Position numbers and translations under genes: made by a program. The notes under the pieces were generated by a model. It was not told the DNA's origin, did no database searches, and saw nothing but the letters and a program-made list of their open reading frames with translations. Positions 37,701-49,481 of a stretch of 64,000 nucleotides of DNA are shown here, one piece after another. The DNA is from Sipunculus nudus (Eukaryota > Annelida > Sipuncula > Golfingiida > Sipunculidae), in the NCBI GenBank assembly GCA_026874595.1, contig CM049306.1, positions 96,275,642 through 96,339,641 of the forward strand, given 5' to 3'. The number at the start of each line of letters is the position of its first letter. Position 1 is the first letter of the stretch.

Positions 37701-40700
37701 AGATATGGGAATCAAATATAATTAATGAAATCATCAAATTGCCCAAGAGGTATGGGATGTGCATGCATACATATGTATGTAGAGTAGGGCTGTAGAGACA
37801 TGCACCAGTGCACTGACACATTGTAACACAAGGTTAATACAAAGTCATATCAGTATCATTAGATGTGACAGTGTCATAATATTGATGATACATGACCCCC
37901 AAGCAGAAAGTTGGAGATTTAACTAGTGTCTTTTGGCATTTAACAACAGTAAGTGGACCAGCAAGTGTAAAGCAAACCATTATTGGCCAGAAGTCAGTTA
38001 ATCAGCATCTGATTGGGTAACCAACGCAAAGTCAACCCAATTTAAAGTGTAGTTTCATTATTTAGGAGGTAAGGGCTTGGTGAACTTAAGCTTTATTTAA
38101 CTCCAATAACAAAGAACAGCAATGACTTGGAATCTGATCTCTAATACTACTTTTGTTTTGTATCACATATTACAGCATTAGTGAAGTATCATTATACATT
38201 TTATTAAAGCACTAATATACAGGCTGATGCTAATGAACACTGAGTAACTTCATACAATATAGCTTAATATATATGAATTAACTTGGGGAAGGGGACAAGA
38301 GCCATTGAATACTGCTACTCAGTACTCACCATGTACAGCCAGAAGTTTACCAAGTGGTACACAGGTAACACTAAAGGTGAGGCCTTCACACTGAGGATGA
38401 TGGTACTTCAACTTGTACAGCCCTGGTCCTCGCCAACCATCAGGCATTTCATTTGAGCCAGAATCACTAGCATTCTGTAGGAAGAAGAAAGAACTCCATT
38501 TAGCTGGTATCAACAAGGGAAATTTGATCTGTGGAATAGATCAACTATGTCCCCCGCCTGTTGTGGGAACAGCTGGAAAAAAGTTGTAAATACATGCATG
38601 ATATTTGAGATGGGTCAATGTCACACACCAAGATTACGTCTGTGAGTTCTTGTGTTAAGTTCATTTTAGCATTATCACTGCTGTGACCTTGAAAAATGCA
38701 TCAAGGTCATCCATGTTCGAACTTGACCTAGCCCTTTATAAGGTGGATTAATGCTGCAAGTTTGGTGACTGTACTTCAAATTCTTTTTTTCGAGTTATTG
38801 TGGTAAAATCATTTTAGCATTACCTCAGCTGTGACCTTAAAAAATGTGTCAAGGTCATCTATGTTCGAAATTGACCTAGCCCCTTTATAAGGTGAATCAA
38901 TGCTGCAATTTTGGTGACTATACCTCAAAATCTTTTTGAGTTATTGCTTTAAGATCATTTTAGCATTATTGCCACTGTGACCTTGCAAAATGTGTCAAGG
39001 TCATCCCTGTTTAAACTTGTTCTAGCCCTTGATAAGGTGCATCAATGCTGCAAGTTTGGTGACTGTACCTGAAATTCTTTTCTAGTTATTGTGTTAACAA
39101 ATGTGTGACAGATGGATGGACAGACAGACACTAAGACAGACGGACAGACGCTCACCATTTCTATATCCCCTCCCCTGACAGCCCCTTTGGCAATGGCCGG
39201 GGACAAATACAAAACACCATCACATTCGCAGATAGAACATGTCTGCAGTTACAGTACTTACACACCCATACTATTCTTGTATTATTAATGGATACACATT
39301 TAACTTAAGTCTTTTTGAAAAATAGCTTACCAAAATTGAAGTTTATCTAAATAAAATAAGATATCTGTTATTATAGTGGACTTTCTCCCCTTTACCGAAG
39401 CATTCTGTTTAGAGTTTATAATCCCACCAAAGCAGGGTGATGACTACAGTGCTATCGGATATATTTAAACATTTTAGTCACCCTTGGTGGCCATGTTCTA
39501 TTTTGAAAATGTAAGCTTCCTTCACTATTATAATATCCAAGATACTTCAAGCAAACAGCAGCTCCTCAAAAACCTTGTTGGACATTGTAAATGATACATT
39601 CATAAATATGATTTAGAATAAATGTTTCCTGTTGAATACAAATAAGACAATCCAAATTATTACATAAAATCAAATGAAACATTTGAAAACTGAAGTAAAC
39701 CCTAAATTCTAAAGCAATATGTTTGCAATTTCACTCCCATGCCTAATAGACAGATTAATATACTTATGTCAAGCTAAAAAGAAGACAAGTTTGACAAAGT
39801 TTAATTAATTGTTGGCTAGGCATGACATATATATGTAAAGTGCTGCCTTTGATTTGCATGACTGACCATTTTACCTTTTGAGATATCAAGCTGGTCCCTA
39901 TCATACAAGTATTTGAAATTCAAGCAGTATTTAAAACAAACTAGTGACCGGACGAGTAAACTGAGATTATGCTTACCACTGCCTGGTAATTAGTCTCTAG
40001 CATCAGAGTATGAAGTACAACCACCAGACTGTCAGCATCTGATCTTACAGCCGCAGACTGATACAGCGTCAGAAGCTGAGGAGGAAGACACGATCCAACA
40101 GCATCACGCACCAACATTGGCTCCTGTAGATACCGATTCAGCTCAGCATCTGTTAAACGATCATGATCCTCAGTTTCCATGGCAACAGTTTCTTGTGTGG
40201 CAGGTATTGGAGTTTCATTTGCAGTGATAGAATTACTGTCTGCTACAACAGCACCAGTGTTGCTAGAAACATTTGAAGTCTTTTTTACATCCTGCTTGTT
40301 TTGTGCGGTATCATCACTGTGAACTCTCTGTGGATGGTGCTGTCCAGTGTCTGCAGCAGTTGCCCCTGAAGATGCCTCATGCTTGGCTGGAGGAGCAGCT
40401 GACTGGTCAAGAATCACTTTTATCAAATCACCTGAGACAATACCAAATTCAACTAAACAAGTGGATTCTCCATTCAGTGGATCTCTCCCATTCAGACTTA
40501 GGGTGAATGTATTTCTGGAAGGATATGAAAGCAGATTTATAATGGAAGTTCAATAATATTTGCTGTTCTACATACATTTGCTTATTATTAAAACATTCAT
40601 TGTGCTTTCTCTGGACAAGCTGTCCCTTCGTGAGATAGGATCGGGGGGGGGGGGGGGGGGGGGGGGTTAGGTGTTGAATCTGTTACTTCAAAAGTTAATA

Positions 40701-43700
40701 TGATTTCCCTTCTTCATTTTGCTTTTGCACTGTGGTGCATTTTTTCAAGTACCAAACCACATCATTCTTAGTTGAGAGGAAACCCTGCTGGTTTTAGTTC
40801 TTTCTTTTTGGAGTGGGGGGATTAAAATGTATTTGCAGAAATGCAAGACTTTATGGAACTACTCTTATCAAATAATAGTTCATATTATGATTTACCAGTG
40901 GTCCCATTTTGTTTAAACACTGACTGAACTTTGGTCCAGCACTGCATATATATAAGCCATGTGCTCGCGGGCTGTAGACAAAGAACAGGCTCTAGAGGGC
41001 CCCTGGCTGGGCCCACTGGTAACCCATTCCTGTTTTCCTGGAATTGGATACATGGCTAATAGTCTTTATCTCACAACAAGCTGACAAAGCTGAAACTGGA
41101 TTTGGGGCTACATAATGTGAACTATAATTTATTTAAATTTAATGAGATAAAAGAGTAAAGGAACATCTGTGAGACGTAGTCCGACTTTTAAAGTCATGAC
41201 AAACAGACTACAGATGTTGAAACTAGATGTGTCGGAATGACACGAATGCCCCCACCTGGGGCAAATTAGAAACATTTGTTAAATTTTGTAAATTTTTTAA
41301 GTTCAGGAGGTGTCAAGTGGTCAAAAGTAGGCCAACAAGGGCAAAATGCAAACTCGATCTGTAATGGGTCATTATAAAGCAACACACCAAAAATCAGACC
41401 AGTATCTGCAGGCATTGTGAAAAAAAAATCCATACATGTGCATTTTTCATAAAAATTTCTGTCTTTCATGAAATTTTCTATGTTCAGGTTCTGTCATATG
41501 GTCAAAAATAGGTTAACTGGGACGAAACGCAAACTTGATCTGTAAGTGGTCATTATGCGCCCACAGACCAAACATTAGGCCAGTATCTGTAAGCATTGCA
41601 TTGTGAAACTAGAATATTAGCAAAAGCTGATAATCAGTTATAAATTTAAATTGGAGAGGTATGTACCATGTTTCATAACAATTCACCAAATTCTTCCTGA
41701 GAGATAAGCTCCTAAGTTTTTTTCTATACTAAGCTCTGTGACCTTGAAAAGTAGGTCAAGATCACCCATCTTTGAACTTGACCAAGATTTTGTAAATATA
41801 ATGCAATAGCACTGAAGAAATGAAGTTCCTGTGTTGAATACCTTTGGAGATATCCTGCACAAAAGGCCAAAATTGAAAAATCTGATAAAAATTCATTAAC
41901 AAGGCCTACAGGCCTAATGCGAACCTGTGCATTGGGAAATACACCAGGTATAATGCTTCAATGCTGGACCATTACTTTTCATGTATATGAACAATGCAAG
42001 TACTAACTATTTTGAATATGAAACAATTACACAAAAGATCACTGCTGAAATTCTGGCATGGGTGCACACAACACAAAAGTGATTGTAGCTGGCACCACCA
42101 GTCTTGTATACAACAAAGCTATTGGAGATATATACATATGCCCAATTTCAGACTGATATATCAAACCCCTCCTGAGAAAACGCAGGGACACAAACTGTGC
42201 AAAAGTCATTGTAGGTGGTGACACCAGTCTTGTGAGGGAGAAAGCCATCAAAGACACATAGACAGGTCATTATATTAGGCCAATACATCAAACTTACCTT
42301 GAGTCTGATGCATGGGGCTGTCCAGGCTTAGGTGCTTAGGCAGTCGCCCCGAGTGAACTGTGACAAATTGCTTGCTCAGGCTACTGCACTGAGTGAACTC
42401 ATGACCTGCACCTGGCTAGACTGAGTAAACTTTTGACCTGTACCTGGCTGCACTGAGTGAACTCTTGACCTGTTGCATAATCTGACACAGTTGGCAGTCT
42501 GCCAAAGCTATAAATAGATCCAGGCTGAACTTTGGTGCCAAATCTGATGCAATGGGCAGTCTACCACTGCTATAAATAGAATGCAGCTACTGCACAGAGT
42601 GAACTCCTGACCTATACCTGGCTGCACTGAGTGAACTCTTGACCTGTTGCCTAATCTGAAATAGTAGCCAGATCATTGCATAAGCTCTCAGATTGGCTCC
42701 ACATGCAGCCCTGAGGGGCATGAAACACACGAGGTGATCACATGATACTCATGAGTTGATCACATGCTACCTATGAGGTTATCACATGGTGCCCATGAGG
42801 TGTTCACATGTCACCCATGAGGTGATCACATTTCTTGTGCTTGGCTGCACTGATTGAACGCTTGACCTATATCTGGCTGCACTGAATGAACTCTTGATCT
42901 GTTGCCAAATTTGAAACAGTTGGCAGTTTCTCAACCTATTTTAAATTACAGACACAATCTTGGCCTGTTGGTAAATCTGTTTACATATACTGAAAGACTT
43001 TGGCTAAAATACTTTTTAATCTTTTATATCATACTTGAACCATTCGAACAAACTTGTAAGATATGATATAAAAGATTATTTCTGTGAAATACTGAACAAT
43101 TTGGCTTGACCGTTCCATCAGAGAAGATTTTTAAAGGTTTTAAAATTTTTTTCTCATTAAAATCTAAGAAAATGCAGAGTTTTTCAGATGGCTAATTTTT
43201 TACATTACATTTCATGATGCTAGCTCCAGTCATTTTCGAATAGTATGGGTTAACTTACAGAAGATGGACTATGGATGCCGCCACAACATCAAATTAGCTC
43301 ACAGGCTCACTAAAAATTACTACAGATGCATACTGAATGCAAAATTATAATACAGATACATCTCACTGATGGCAAAATCTTGAATTAAGTTGAGTATGGA
43401 TACCAATTATTTATAATCTATGTATAGCCGTCTTTATATACCCACAGAAAGCTGTATACCTGTGATTGTTAACATTGCCTGATATGAAGTATATCTAAAA
43501 TCATAAATCTACATTTTTTAAAAACTTTTAAAAAACATTCTTGTCAATATTAACTGTAGATAACCTGAAATCTGAAGGTCTAGAGGCATGATGTAAGGGA
43601 TGCTGATAAACTGGTGCTAGGCTAGATGAATCTGCTTTACACAGCTACCATATATGGTAAAATGACTTAATTCAATCTTTATAATTCAGCCATTATTCAT

Positions 43701-46700
43701 TCTTTGGAACCATAAAAGATAATCATTACAAGAATTATTCAGGGGACTATTCTTGTAAAATATTAAACAAATTGGCCTCAGTGGCGTCAGTCTAAAAATG
43801 TTTTGCAGGTTTATAACTCGTATGGGAAAATACAGCAAAATGGCTGAGTTAAGCTACCCATAACTCAGCAAAAAATCACTGAACCAAGACCATTTGAACA
43901 AACTTGAATTATCAACATCTAAGGATAATTTATGTGTGAGATTTAAGAATTTGGCCCAGTGGTTTTTGAGAAGATTTTTGTAGCCACTTAGCTAAAATGG
44001 GCTGTTATGGCATATGACTAAATTCAGCTTCCCATAACTCAGCCAAAAATCACTGAACTGAGACCATTTGAACAAATTTCAGAAAGCACTACCCTAGGAT
44101 CATTTCTGTGCGATATTAAACAATTTGGCCTTATGGTTTCAGAGAAGAAGTTATTTGTAGCTGTCAGTATGATACGGGCACTGATGACCCCCGTACAAAA
44201 AAGGCCAATGCAGGTGGCGCCACCAATACCTCAATTTCAGATATGACTCATGTGACCAACATTGGCATAAAATTTGGTGATGATAACTCCTGCCGTTTCT
44301 AAGTTTGTAATTTTAGTATGCTTTTATGGACAGATGACTAAGTACAACTAGCTGTAACTCGGCCAAAAATCGCTGAACTTAAACCATTCGAACAAACTTG
44401 AGAGAGATTGTTCCAGGGATCATTTCTGTGAAATATTGGACAATTTGGCTGAAAAGTTTCTGAGAAGAAGATTTTTAAAGCTCTTTTAGCTTTTTCCCTA
44501 TAAAATCTAAGAAAATGCAGTTAGCCAAAAAATAAGCAAAATCAGATGAGTTTTTCAGATGACTAATTTTTTGCACCAAATTTCGTTATGCTAACTCTTG
44601 CCGTTTTTAAGTTAGTATGGGTTAACGTACAGACGACAGACGACGGACGCCACCACACCATCGCATAAGCTCACAGGTTCGCTAAAAAATCAGAAATTGC
44701 AGGTGGTGCTACCAAAATTGTGCAGCTCATACAGACCATCAGTCACAATGATCATAATAAGTTTTGTGAAAATCCACACAATGGTTCCTGAGATATAAGC
44801 TTCTAAGTGTTTTTCTATAATCAGCTCTAAAATGTAGAAAAATGGGTCAAGGTCACCCATCTTCGAACTTGACCGAGATTTTATCGATATACATCTTCAC
44901 TGATGAAATAAAATTCCAATCCTTTTAGAGATATCCTGCTCACATTAAAGGTAAAAGTTAACAGACGCGGAACGGATGGACACCAGACGGACGGACAGAC
45001 AGACAGCTTGAGTGACGACAATAGCCCATCAGGCTATGAGCTGAGGGCTAAAAACAGCTGTACATGTACATCTGTCATGAAAATTTATATTTTTCATGAA
45101 ATTTTCTATGTTTAGGAGCCGTAAAACAATCAAAAGTAGGTCAACTGTGACTAAACGCGAACTCCACCTGTAACTGGTCATTATCTGCCCACACATAAAA
45201 AATCATGCCAATATCTGCAGGCACTGCGAAAAAAAGTCTGTACATGTGTATTTGTCATGAAAATTTATATTTTTCATGAAATTTTCTATGTTCAGGAGCC
45301 GTAAAATGATCAAAAGTAGGTCAACTGGGACGAAACGCGAACTCGATCTGTAACTAGTCAACATCTGACGACACACCAAAAATCAGGCCAATATCTGCAG
45401 GCATTGCGAAAAAAAAAGTCTGTACATGTGTATTTGTCATGAAAATTTCTATTTTTCATGAAATTTTCTAAGTTAAAAAGCCGTAAATTGGTCAAAAGTA
45501 GGTCAACTGGGATGAAACGCGAACTCGATCTGTAACTGGTCATTATCTGCCCACATACCAAAAATCAGGACAATATCTGCAGGCATTGCGAAAAAGAGTC
45601 CGTACAACTGTTTGATTTCGAAATGACAGAAGGATTGAATGACGGACATGGGTAAAACTATATGCCCCTGCCACTTTGTGGCGGGGGCATAAAAAGAAGG
45701 AAAGGAGGGTGTATAGTCAGGAATCTGACCCCTGGCATTAGAGCAAATAAATGCAGTGGCCACTGCAGAGTGACTATAGAAAACCTCAGGCACCCTGTTT
45801 AGGATAACATCCTGAAGAGGGCAATGTATTTGATAGGGATAGAGCAGAAAAAAGGGGTGTGGTCTTTCTGGGAGTTTATATGTGACTTCTTCTAAAATTA
45901 ATGCTTGTTGTTTATGTGTCTGACGTTTGTAACTGCTGGATCAGAACAGGACAGACCTGGAAAGGGGGAATGCTTGCACCAGGAAGATTCAGAGACAAAG
46001 ACATATACATATGATTTTTAGACATGGCATTCAAAGAATTATCTGATTCTAATATATACATGACCAGGCTTCTAAGCAACGACCGTCTGCAATGAAGTCC
46101 TATGCGCTACCATCTGCATGATGTAAGACAAGTTTGAGACGAGTGGTCAAGTAGGGATAGTTAAATCTATTTGTGTGGAAGTAAAGAAGTAACCAAATGA
46201 CCTAACAAACACTTGTTTGTGCATGTGAGTATTGGTCATATTAATTTTAATGAGGGTTAATTTTTGTTAAGCATTTGCGACTTTGCGAAGTCCGAGTGCT
46301 TCATGCCCAGACATTGCAAACGCTTAAAAAATTAACCCTAAGCCATTTATAAACTGCCCGCCACCATAGCTTTCTCTGTCTCATGCCTTCACCCAGACAA
46401 GGGTAATTGCTGGTTTATTTGTAAACCCTAACCCTTGAAATACACCAGATATTTGTGGAATAGCCGTTAGACCCAGTTGTGGCTCTGTTGTAAACACAGA
46501 GCCACAGGTCCCTGACTTCATTTATCTAGTGGACGGGAGTAGGCTACACCTGATTTTTGGTGCCTAACCCATGCAGTGCCCCTGTGCCATTGTTTCAAGC
46601 AGTACACGCATGTGATACATCATCACTGGTGCATGGTGTGGGTGTCCTGTAACTAGACCACTGGATACACACCAACCACTGCCTACAGGCTGCGACCACT

Positions 46701-47838
46701 GGATACACATCGAGTACTGCCTAATGGCTGCCTTGTTACCAAGTTAGCACACTGGATTGTTTCAGCTGGCCAGGCGCATGTATCACATTTCAGCTGGGTG
46801 GGCAGTGATGATGTAACACGTGCAGTGCACAAGGCTAGCCTGAAACAATCACCAGCCAATCACCTGGGGCTTAATCACAGGCTAACTGTACCCAAAGTGG
46901 GTGCAACGTTGTCACCTGCATGCGCTCCTGTTTGCTAATTAAATGAAGGCTGGGACCTGGGGCTCTGTTTTAATAACAGAGCCACAACTGGGTCTAGGAT
47001 AGCCTAGCGCCAGATGGGCCCTCTGACATCATGGCCAGCTTACTGGCTTACCAGAGTGCCTGGACATCTTACACTGAGGATCACATTTTAAGGCCCCATG
47101 AGGATGCTAATATTTTCATCATTTTTGACAACGCCTCATTGCTTACAAGTATCGTGTTACTTCAAATAAACCCACTAGACTTTTTAAGAAATTTACTTAT
47201 GTGTGAAATATTCCGTTATAACCCAAAATATTTGTATATTGTTCTGCATGTACGGGAGATTTCTGCCTGCCGTCTGCCTGCTGACTGTAAGCGGAGATAC
47301 GGTTATAAAGCGTGGCATGGACTTGCAGGCGGTTCTTAATTTGGCTTGTGTCACAATTCAGTAGGGGGGCCCCCCCAAGTTGTGTTTGTCACAGCTAAGG
47401 ATAGCCGTGATCCATGTGTATACAAATGCCTGGAGGGTGCAAGACAACGGATGTGAATGACAAAGACAGAACTCGTGCATATAACCCATGTGGTGTATGT
47501 ATATGCAAACAGAGGAATCATGACGGATATCAGCATGTTAAATTGCATGAAGAAAGGTTAATTAAATTGTACCCTAAAATGGGTATAGGGACATATCGGC
47601 CGCCGTCGACATCGGCCGCCGGCCTCAAATGGACCATGTCGGCCGCCAGCGCCCAGCGGGAGGCAATATCAGCCGCCAGCTGCAATGGCCCACTAGCCCG
47701 TATTAACTCTGTGAAGTCAACCATATCGGCCGCAGAAAGAACTATGCCACCATATCGGCCGCCGCCTCTTCATCATACGTTTCATTGGATAATCTATAGT
47801 CTCTCTCTCTCTCTCTTATATTCTTTATATAATGTATG

Positions 47839-47886
<48 letters not shown>

Positions 47887-48440
47887 ATATATTGCGATAT
47901 ATACATGTTAACAAAATTAAAAAGGCGTGCTAAATTGCATTAGTTCTGCACAATACTTGATAAATAAATACATCCTGTCCCATTAATCTGGTCGCTTGTT
48001 TAACTGAATTAACTTCACTTGAAAGTAAAGTTTAAGCATCATCAGACTTATGTATTCCATGTGCTACAAAATAAAGGCCTTGATCGAACAGTTTTAGATT
48101 AGACATTATTTATCAATTATTTAATTTATTCATCGGTACCCCCAAAGTAATTGCAGGATCCATCCCTGAAATACCATGAATATTTTGTGGAACTATTTCT
48201 TAAATGAAAGCCAGTGTACAATGCTACAACTGTACCAAATTTGGTACTTTTATCACAATTTGAACAATTTTTCCATTAGCCGCCTCACTAGAGAGAGAGA
48301 ATGTTGCATATATCCGAAATCCCTGTGAAATATTAAAACAAGTATTTCAAAATAATTTATTTGGAAGATGAGTCGGTGATTTGGTTTATTAATTTATTTA
48401 CATTTTTATTATTATACTTTAGTATTTATGTAGGTATGTG

Positions 48441-48489
<49 letters not shown>

Positions 48490-48542
48490 TTATACATACA
48501 TTATATATATGTATGTATTTATACATACATTATATATACAAT

Positions 48543-48579
<37 letters not shown>

Positions 48580-49114
48580 AGAGAAAGACTATAGATTATC
48601 CCATGAAACGTATAATGAAGAGGCGGCGGCCGATATGGTGGCATAGTTCTTTCCGCGGCCATATGGTTGACTTGACAGAGTTAATACAGGCTTGTGGGCT
48701 ATTGCAGCTGGCGGCCGATATTGCCTCCCACTAGGCGCCGGCAGCGACATGGTCCATTTGAGGCCGGTGGCCGATGTCGACGGCGGCCAATATGTCCCTA
48801 AACCCTAAAATGTAAGTGTATTGACAAATAGATACTTCTTTGTGTGACACTGTGATACATATCCTTCAATATAAAGGAGTTGACACTTCATTAAGCTGGT
48901 ATGGGTGCCTGAGGCTTTCTATATTCGGCCGCTACTGCACAGCACAGCCTCAGTCCATTGACTGAACCAATGTGAAACATAACCCTGGTTGTCACCTGTC
49001 AATCTGAAACTGCTGAGCAACCTGATCCTGCAGCTCTGCCAGGTTCACCTCCGCAAGTTCTGCAGTAAAGCTGACGACGACAGTTCTTCTTTCACAGCGG
49101 ACACGAAGTTTCAT
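30110..49114 (-). CDS. F-box only protein 7 (FBXO7), complete
   Basis: Substrate adaptor of the SCF (SKP1-CUL1) ubiquitin ligase; vertebrate FBXO7 also binds the proteasome regulator PI31 and acts in parkin/PINK1 mitophagy. Exons, 5' to 3': 49114-48996, 40514-39977, 38474-38330, 37436-37362, 36533-36444, 35224-35172, 34913-34790, 31442-31405, 30988-30817, 30288-30110 (TAG). Phases all agree; 510 aa against about 522 in human. Order: ubiquitin-like domain (MKLRVRCERR, to GIVSGDLIKVIL, 1-90); variable linker; EPMLVRDAVG and LLTLYQSAA; FP domain (GWRGPGLYKLKYHHPQCEG, CVPLGKLLAVHG, about 220-322); F-box (about 341-382, CRLGRVCKSLQALSSDQLLW); Pro/Gly/Arg-rich tail with RFDPIGPVPG, the RFDP motif shared with PI31. 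An in-frame ATG at 49255 is rejected because the domain starts at 49114. Intron 1 is 8.5 kb and full of transposons. Confidence 0.95.
32280..34110. repeat. Tandem array of about 289-bp units with an 866-867-bp higher-order period
   Basis: About seven units share GGACATATGGCTCCTGTGACC, CCTTGACCTTTGACCTCATG and AGCAGGAATTATCATCCAG. A three-unit block recurs at 866-867 bp (for example 32819 versus 33686, and 33111 versus 33977). Each unit has one or two TGACCTTTGACCT segments (such as 32627-32639), the DR1 arrangement of nuclear-receptor half sites. Confidence 0.85.
34685..34731. repeat. (CGG)n trinucleotide tract
   Basis: About 15 CGG/GCG triplets, the counterpart of the shorter CCG tract at 1874-1893 in copy 1. 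It sits 59 bases past the donor of the FBXO7 F-box exon, inside the intron. Confidence 0.95.
35313..36090. repeat. 702-bp segment flanked by 38-bp imperfect direct repeats
   Basis: AGTACCAACATGGCAAAGTG...CTAGTACC at 35313-35350 and its relative at 36053-36090 differ at six to seven positions and bracket 35351-36052. The enclosed segment is less AT-rich than its surroundings and has no coding signal or recognised transposon end. It could be an old insertion with a long duplication or a duplicated spacer. It lies in the FBXO7 intron between exons 6 and 5. Confidence 0.5.
38530..39210. repeat. Interspersed repeat with three tandem units of about 150 bp
   Basis: Units at about 38660, 38810 and 38960 share TCATTTTAGCATTA, CTGTGACCTT and CAAGGTCATCCATGTTCGAAC. 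The right edge has a C-rich/G-rich imperfect palindrome (about 39165-39206), like the other tandem-unit elements of the window. It lies in FBXO7 intron 2, next to exon 3. Confidence 0.65.
40643..40666. repeat. Poly(G) tract
   Basis: A run of 24 G near the start of FBXO7 intron 1, 129 bases upstream of exon 2 on the minus strand (C-run in the transcript). Other homopolymer runs in the window: C at 17065-17082, 27686-27698 and 29884-29903 (interrupted); G at 4045-4058, 22941-22957 and 49881-49900. Confidence 0.95.
41609..45050 (-). mobile_element. Middle element of the nested cluster
   Basis: It starts (minus strand) with the imperfect palindrome TAGCCCTCAG...TGGGCTA (45050-45022) and ends in CTAG at 41612-41609 followed by T. 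It interrupts a unit of the outer element. Its own body (41620-41900 and 44690-45020, with AGGTCA-rich text and TTCTAAGTGTTTTTCTAT) is in turn interrupted by 41901-44688. Confidence 0.55.
41901..44688. mobile_element. Inner element(s) of the nested cluster, same family as 23050-28469
   Basis: The left end AAGGCCTACAGGCCT-AATGCGAACCTGTGC (41901-41930) and the right end CATAAGCTCACAGGTTCGCT (about 44663-44683) are those of 23050-28469. The interior has two GGTGG-(C/T)-ACCAC units (about 42080-42250), ATAACTCAGC-containing units and a final part closely matching 27990-28470. An extra right-end-like sequence at about 43292-43312 suggests two copies side by side or one inside the other. Confidence 0.5.
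46253..46339. repeat. Small fold-back sequence
   Basis: AGGGTTAATTTTTGTTAAGC at the left and GCTTAAAAAATTAACCCT at the right form inverted arms around a centre of about 45 bases, itself containing GACTTTGCGAAGTC. It could be a very short MITE. No target duplication was identified. Confidence 0.6.
46468..46996. mobile_element. 529-bp MITE with hairpin-containing terminal inverted repeats
   Basis: The ends TAGACCCAGTTGTGGCTCTG and its inverted partner match for about 45-50 bases and are each internally self-complementary (GTGGCTCTGTT...AACAGAGCCAC). Flanks have similar but not identical ATAGCC-containing text, suggesting an imperfect target duplication of about 8 bp. The interior has direct CACTGGATACACA repeats and no ORF. 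It lies in FBXO7 intron 1. Confidence 0.7.
47582..48801. mobile_element. 1220-bp element with long inverted arms and 11-bp target duplication (MULE-like)
   Basis: Inverted arms of roughly 250-300 bp: left from TAGGGACATATCGGCCGCC (about 47586) to about 47870, right from about 48480 to 48800, keeping GGCCGCC blocks, ATCTATAGTCT, the CT/GA tract and a (TA)n tract in mirror order. Flanks are identical ACCCTAAAATG at 47571-47581 and 48802-48812. Long TIRs and a 9-11 bp duplication are typical of Mutator-like elements. Fold-back elements are the alternative. The 600-bp centre has no transposase. ORFs of 60-165 codons here read through repeat sequence and are not accepted. Confidence 0.75.
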
Positions 49115-49481
49115 TTTGGTACAAGCTGATAAGACGCACAACTTGGGAAACCCTCCTGTCAGCGGCCCAATCACATGCCGGAAGTTTACATCATTCTGTA
49201 TTTTCGACACTGAAGAGCACCAGAGTCTGATCACGTGACTACAAGACGTCTGCATTGGAGGCGCAACAACTTGAACACGTTACTCGTTATTTTTTTTTCC
49301 TGGTGACAGGGATTTTGAGAGCCGCTCGGAAACATTTGCATCGTAACTGCAGTTTTGCCAAATTAACGTTTTCTTGTCACGAAATTGAACCCGAGTTATA
49401 CAGTTAAACTGATTTATTGTAATTTTAGACCAACTTCGACTGTGACATACGACCTCATACTCATAGTCATACGTTGGCGCC
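49115..49481. promoter_or_regulatory. Short divergent intergenic region, likely bidirectional promoter
   Basis: Only 367 bp separate the FBXO7 ATG (minus, 49114) from the cyclase-like ATG (plus, 49482). It is less AT-rich than the neighbouring introns. It contains TCACGTGA (49231-49238, an E-box of the USF/MITF-TFE type), CCAAT (49167-49171) and the octamer ATTTGCAT (49334-49341). No TATA box is placed convincingly for either gene. Both 5' UTRs must fit here unless further upstream exons exist. Factor binding is inference. Confidence 0.55.

Larger units (their letters stand above)
41223..45690 (-). mobile_element. Outer element of a triple-nested repeat cluster
   Basis: Read on the minus strand, it begins with the palindrome ATGCCCCCGCCAC, AAA, GTGGCAGGGGCAT (45690-45662). 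It carries about 180-bp tandem units (three at 45090-45600, two at 41280-41600) and ends in a GTGTC...GACAC hairpin and CTAG (41226-41223) followed by T. The tandem units are interrupted at 41608/45051 by another element. The end design parallels the Helitron-like family, but the start is TG rather than TC. Confidence 0.6.

Noticed and set aside
47414-47911. 165-codon ORF
   Set aside because: It runs through the left arm of the long-TIR element and ends in a TA microsatellite; composition is repeat-driven.
49115-49255. In-frame upstream ATG at 49255 for FBXO7
   Set aside because: The ubiquitin-like domain begins MKLRVR at 49114 as in other FBXO7 proteins; the extra 47 residues resemble nothing in the family and overlap the putative promoter.
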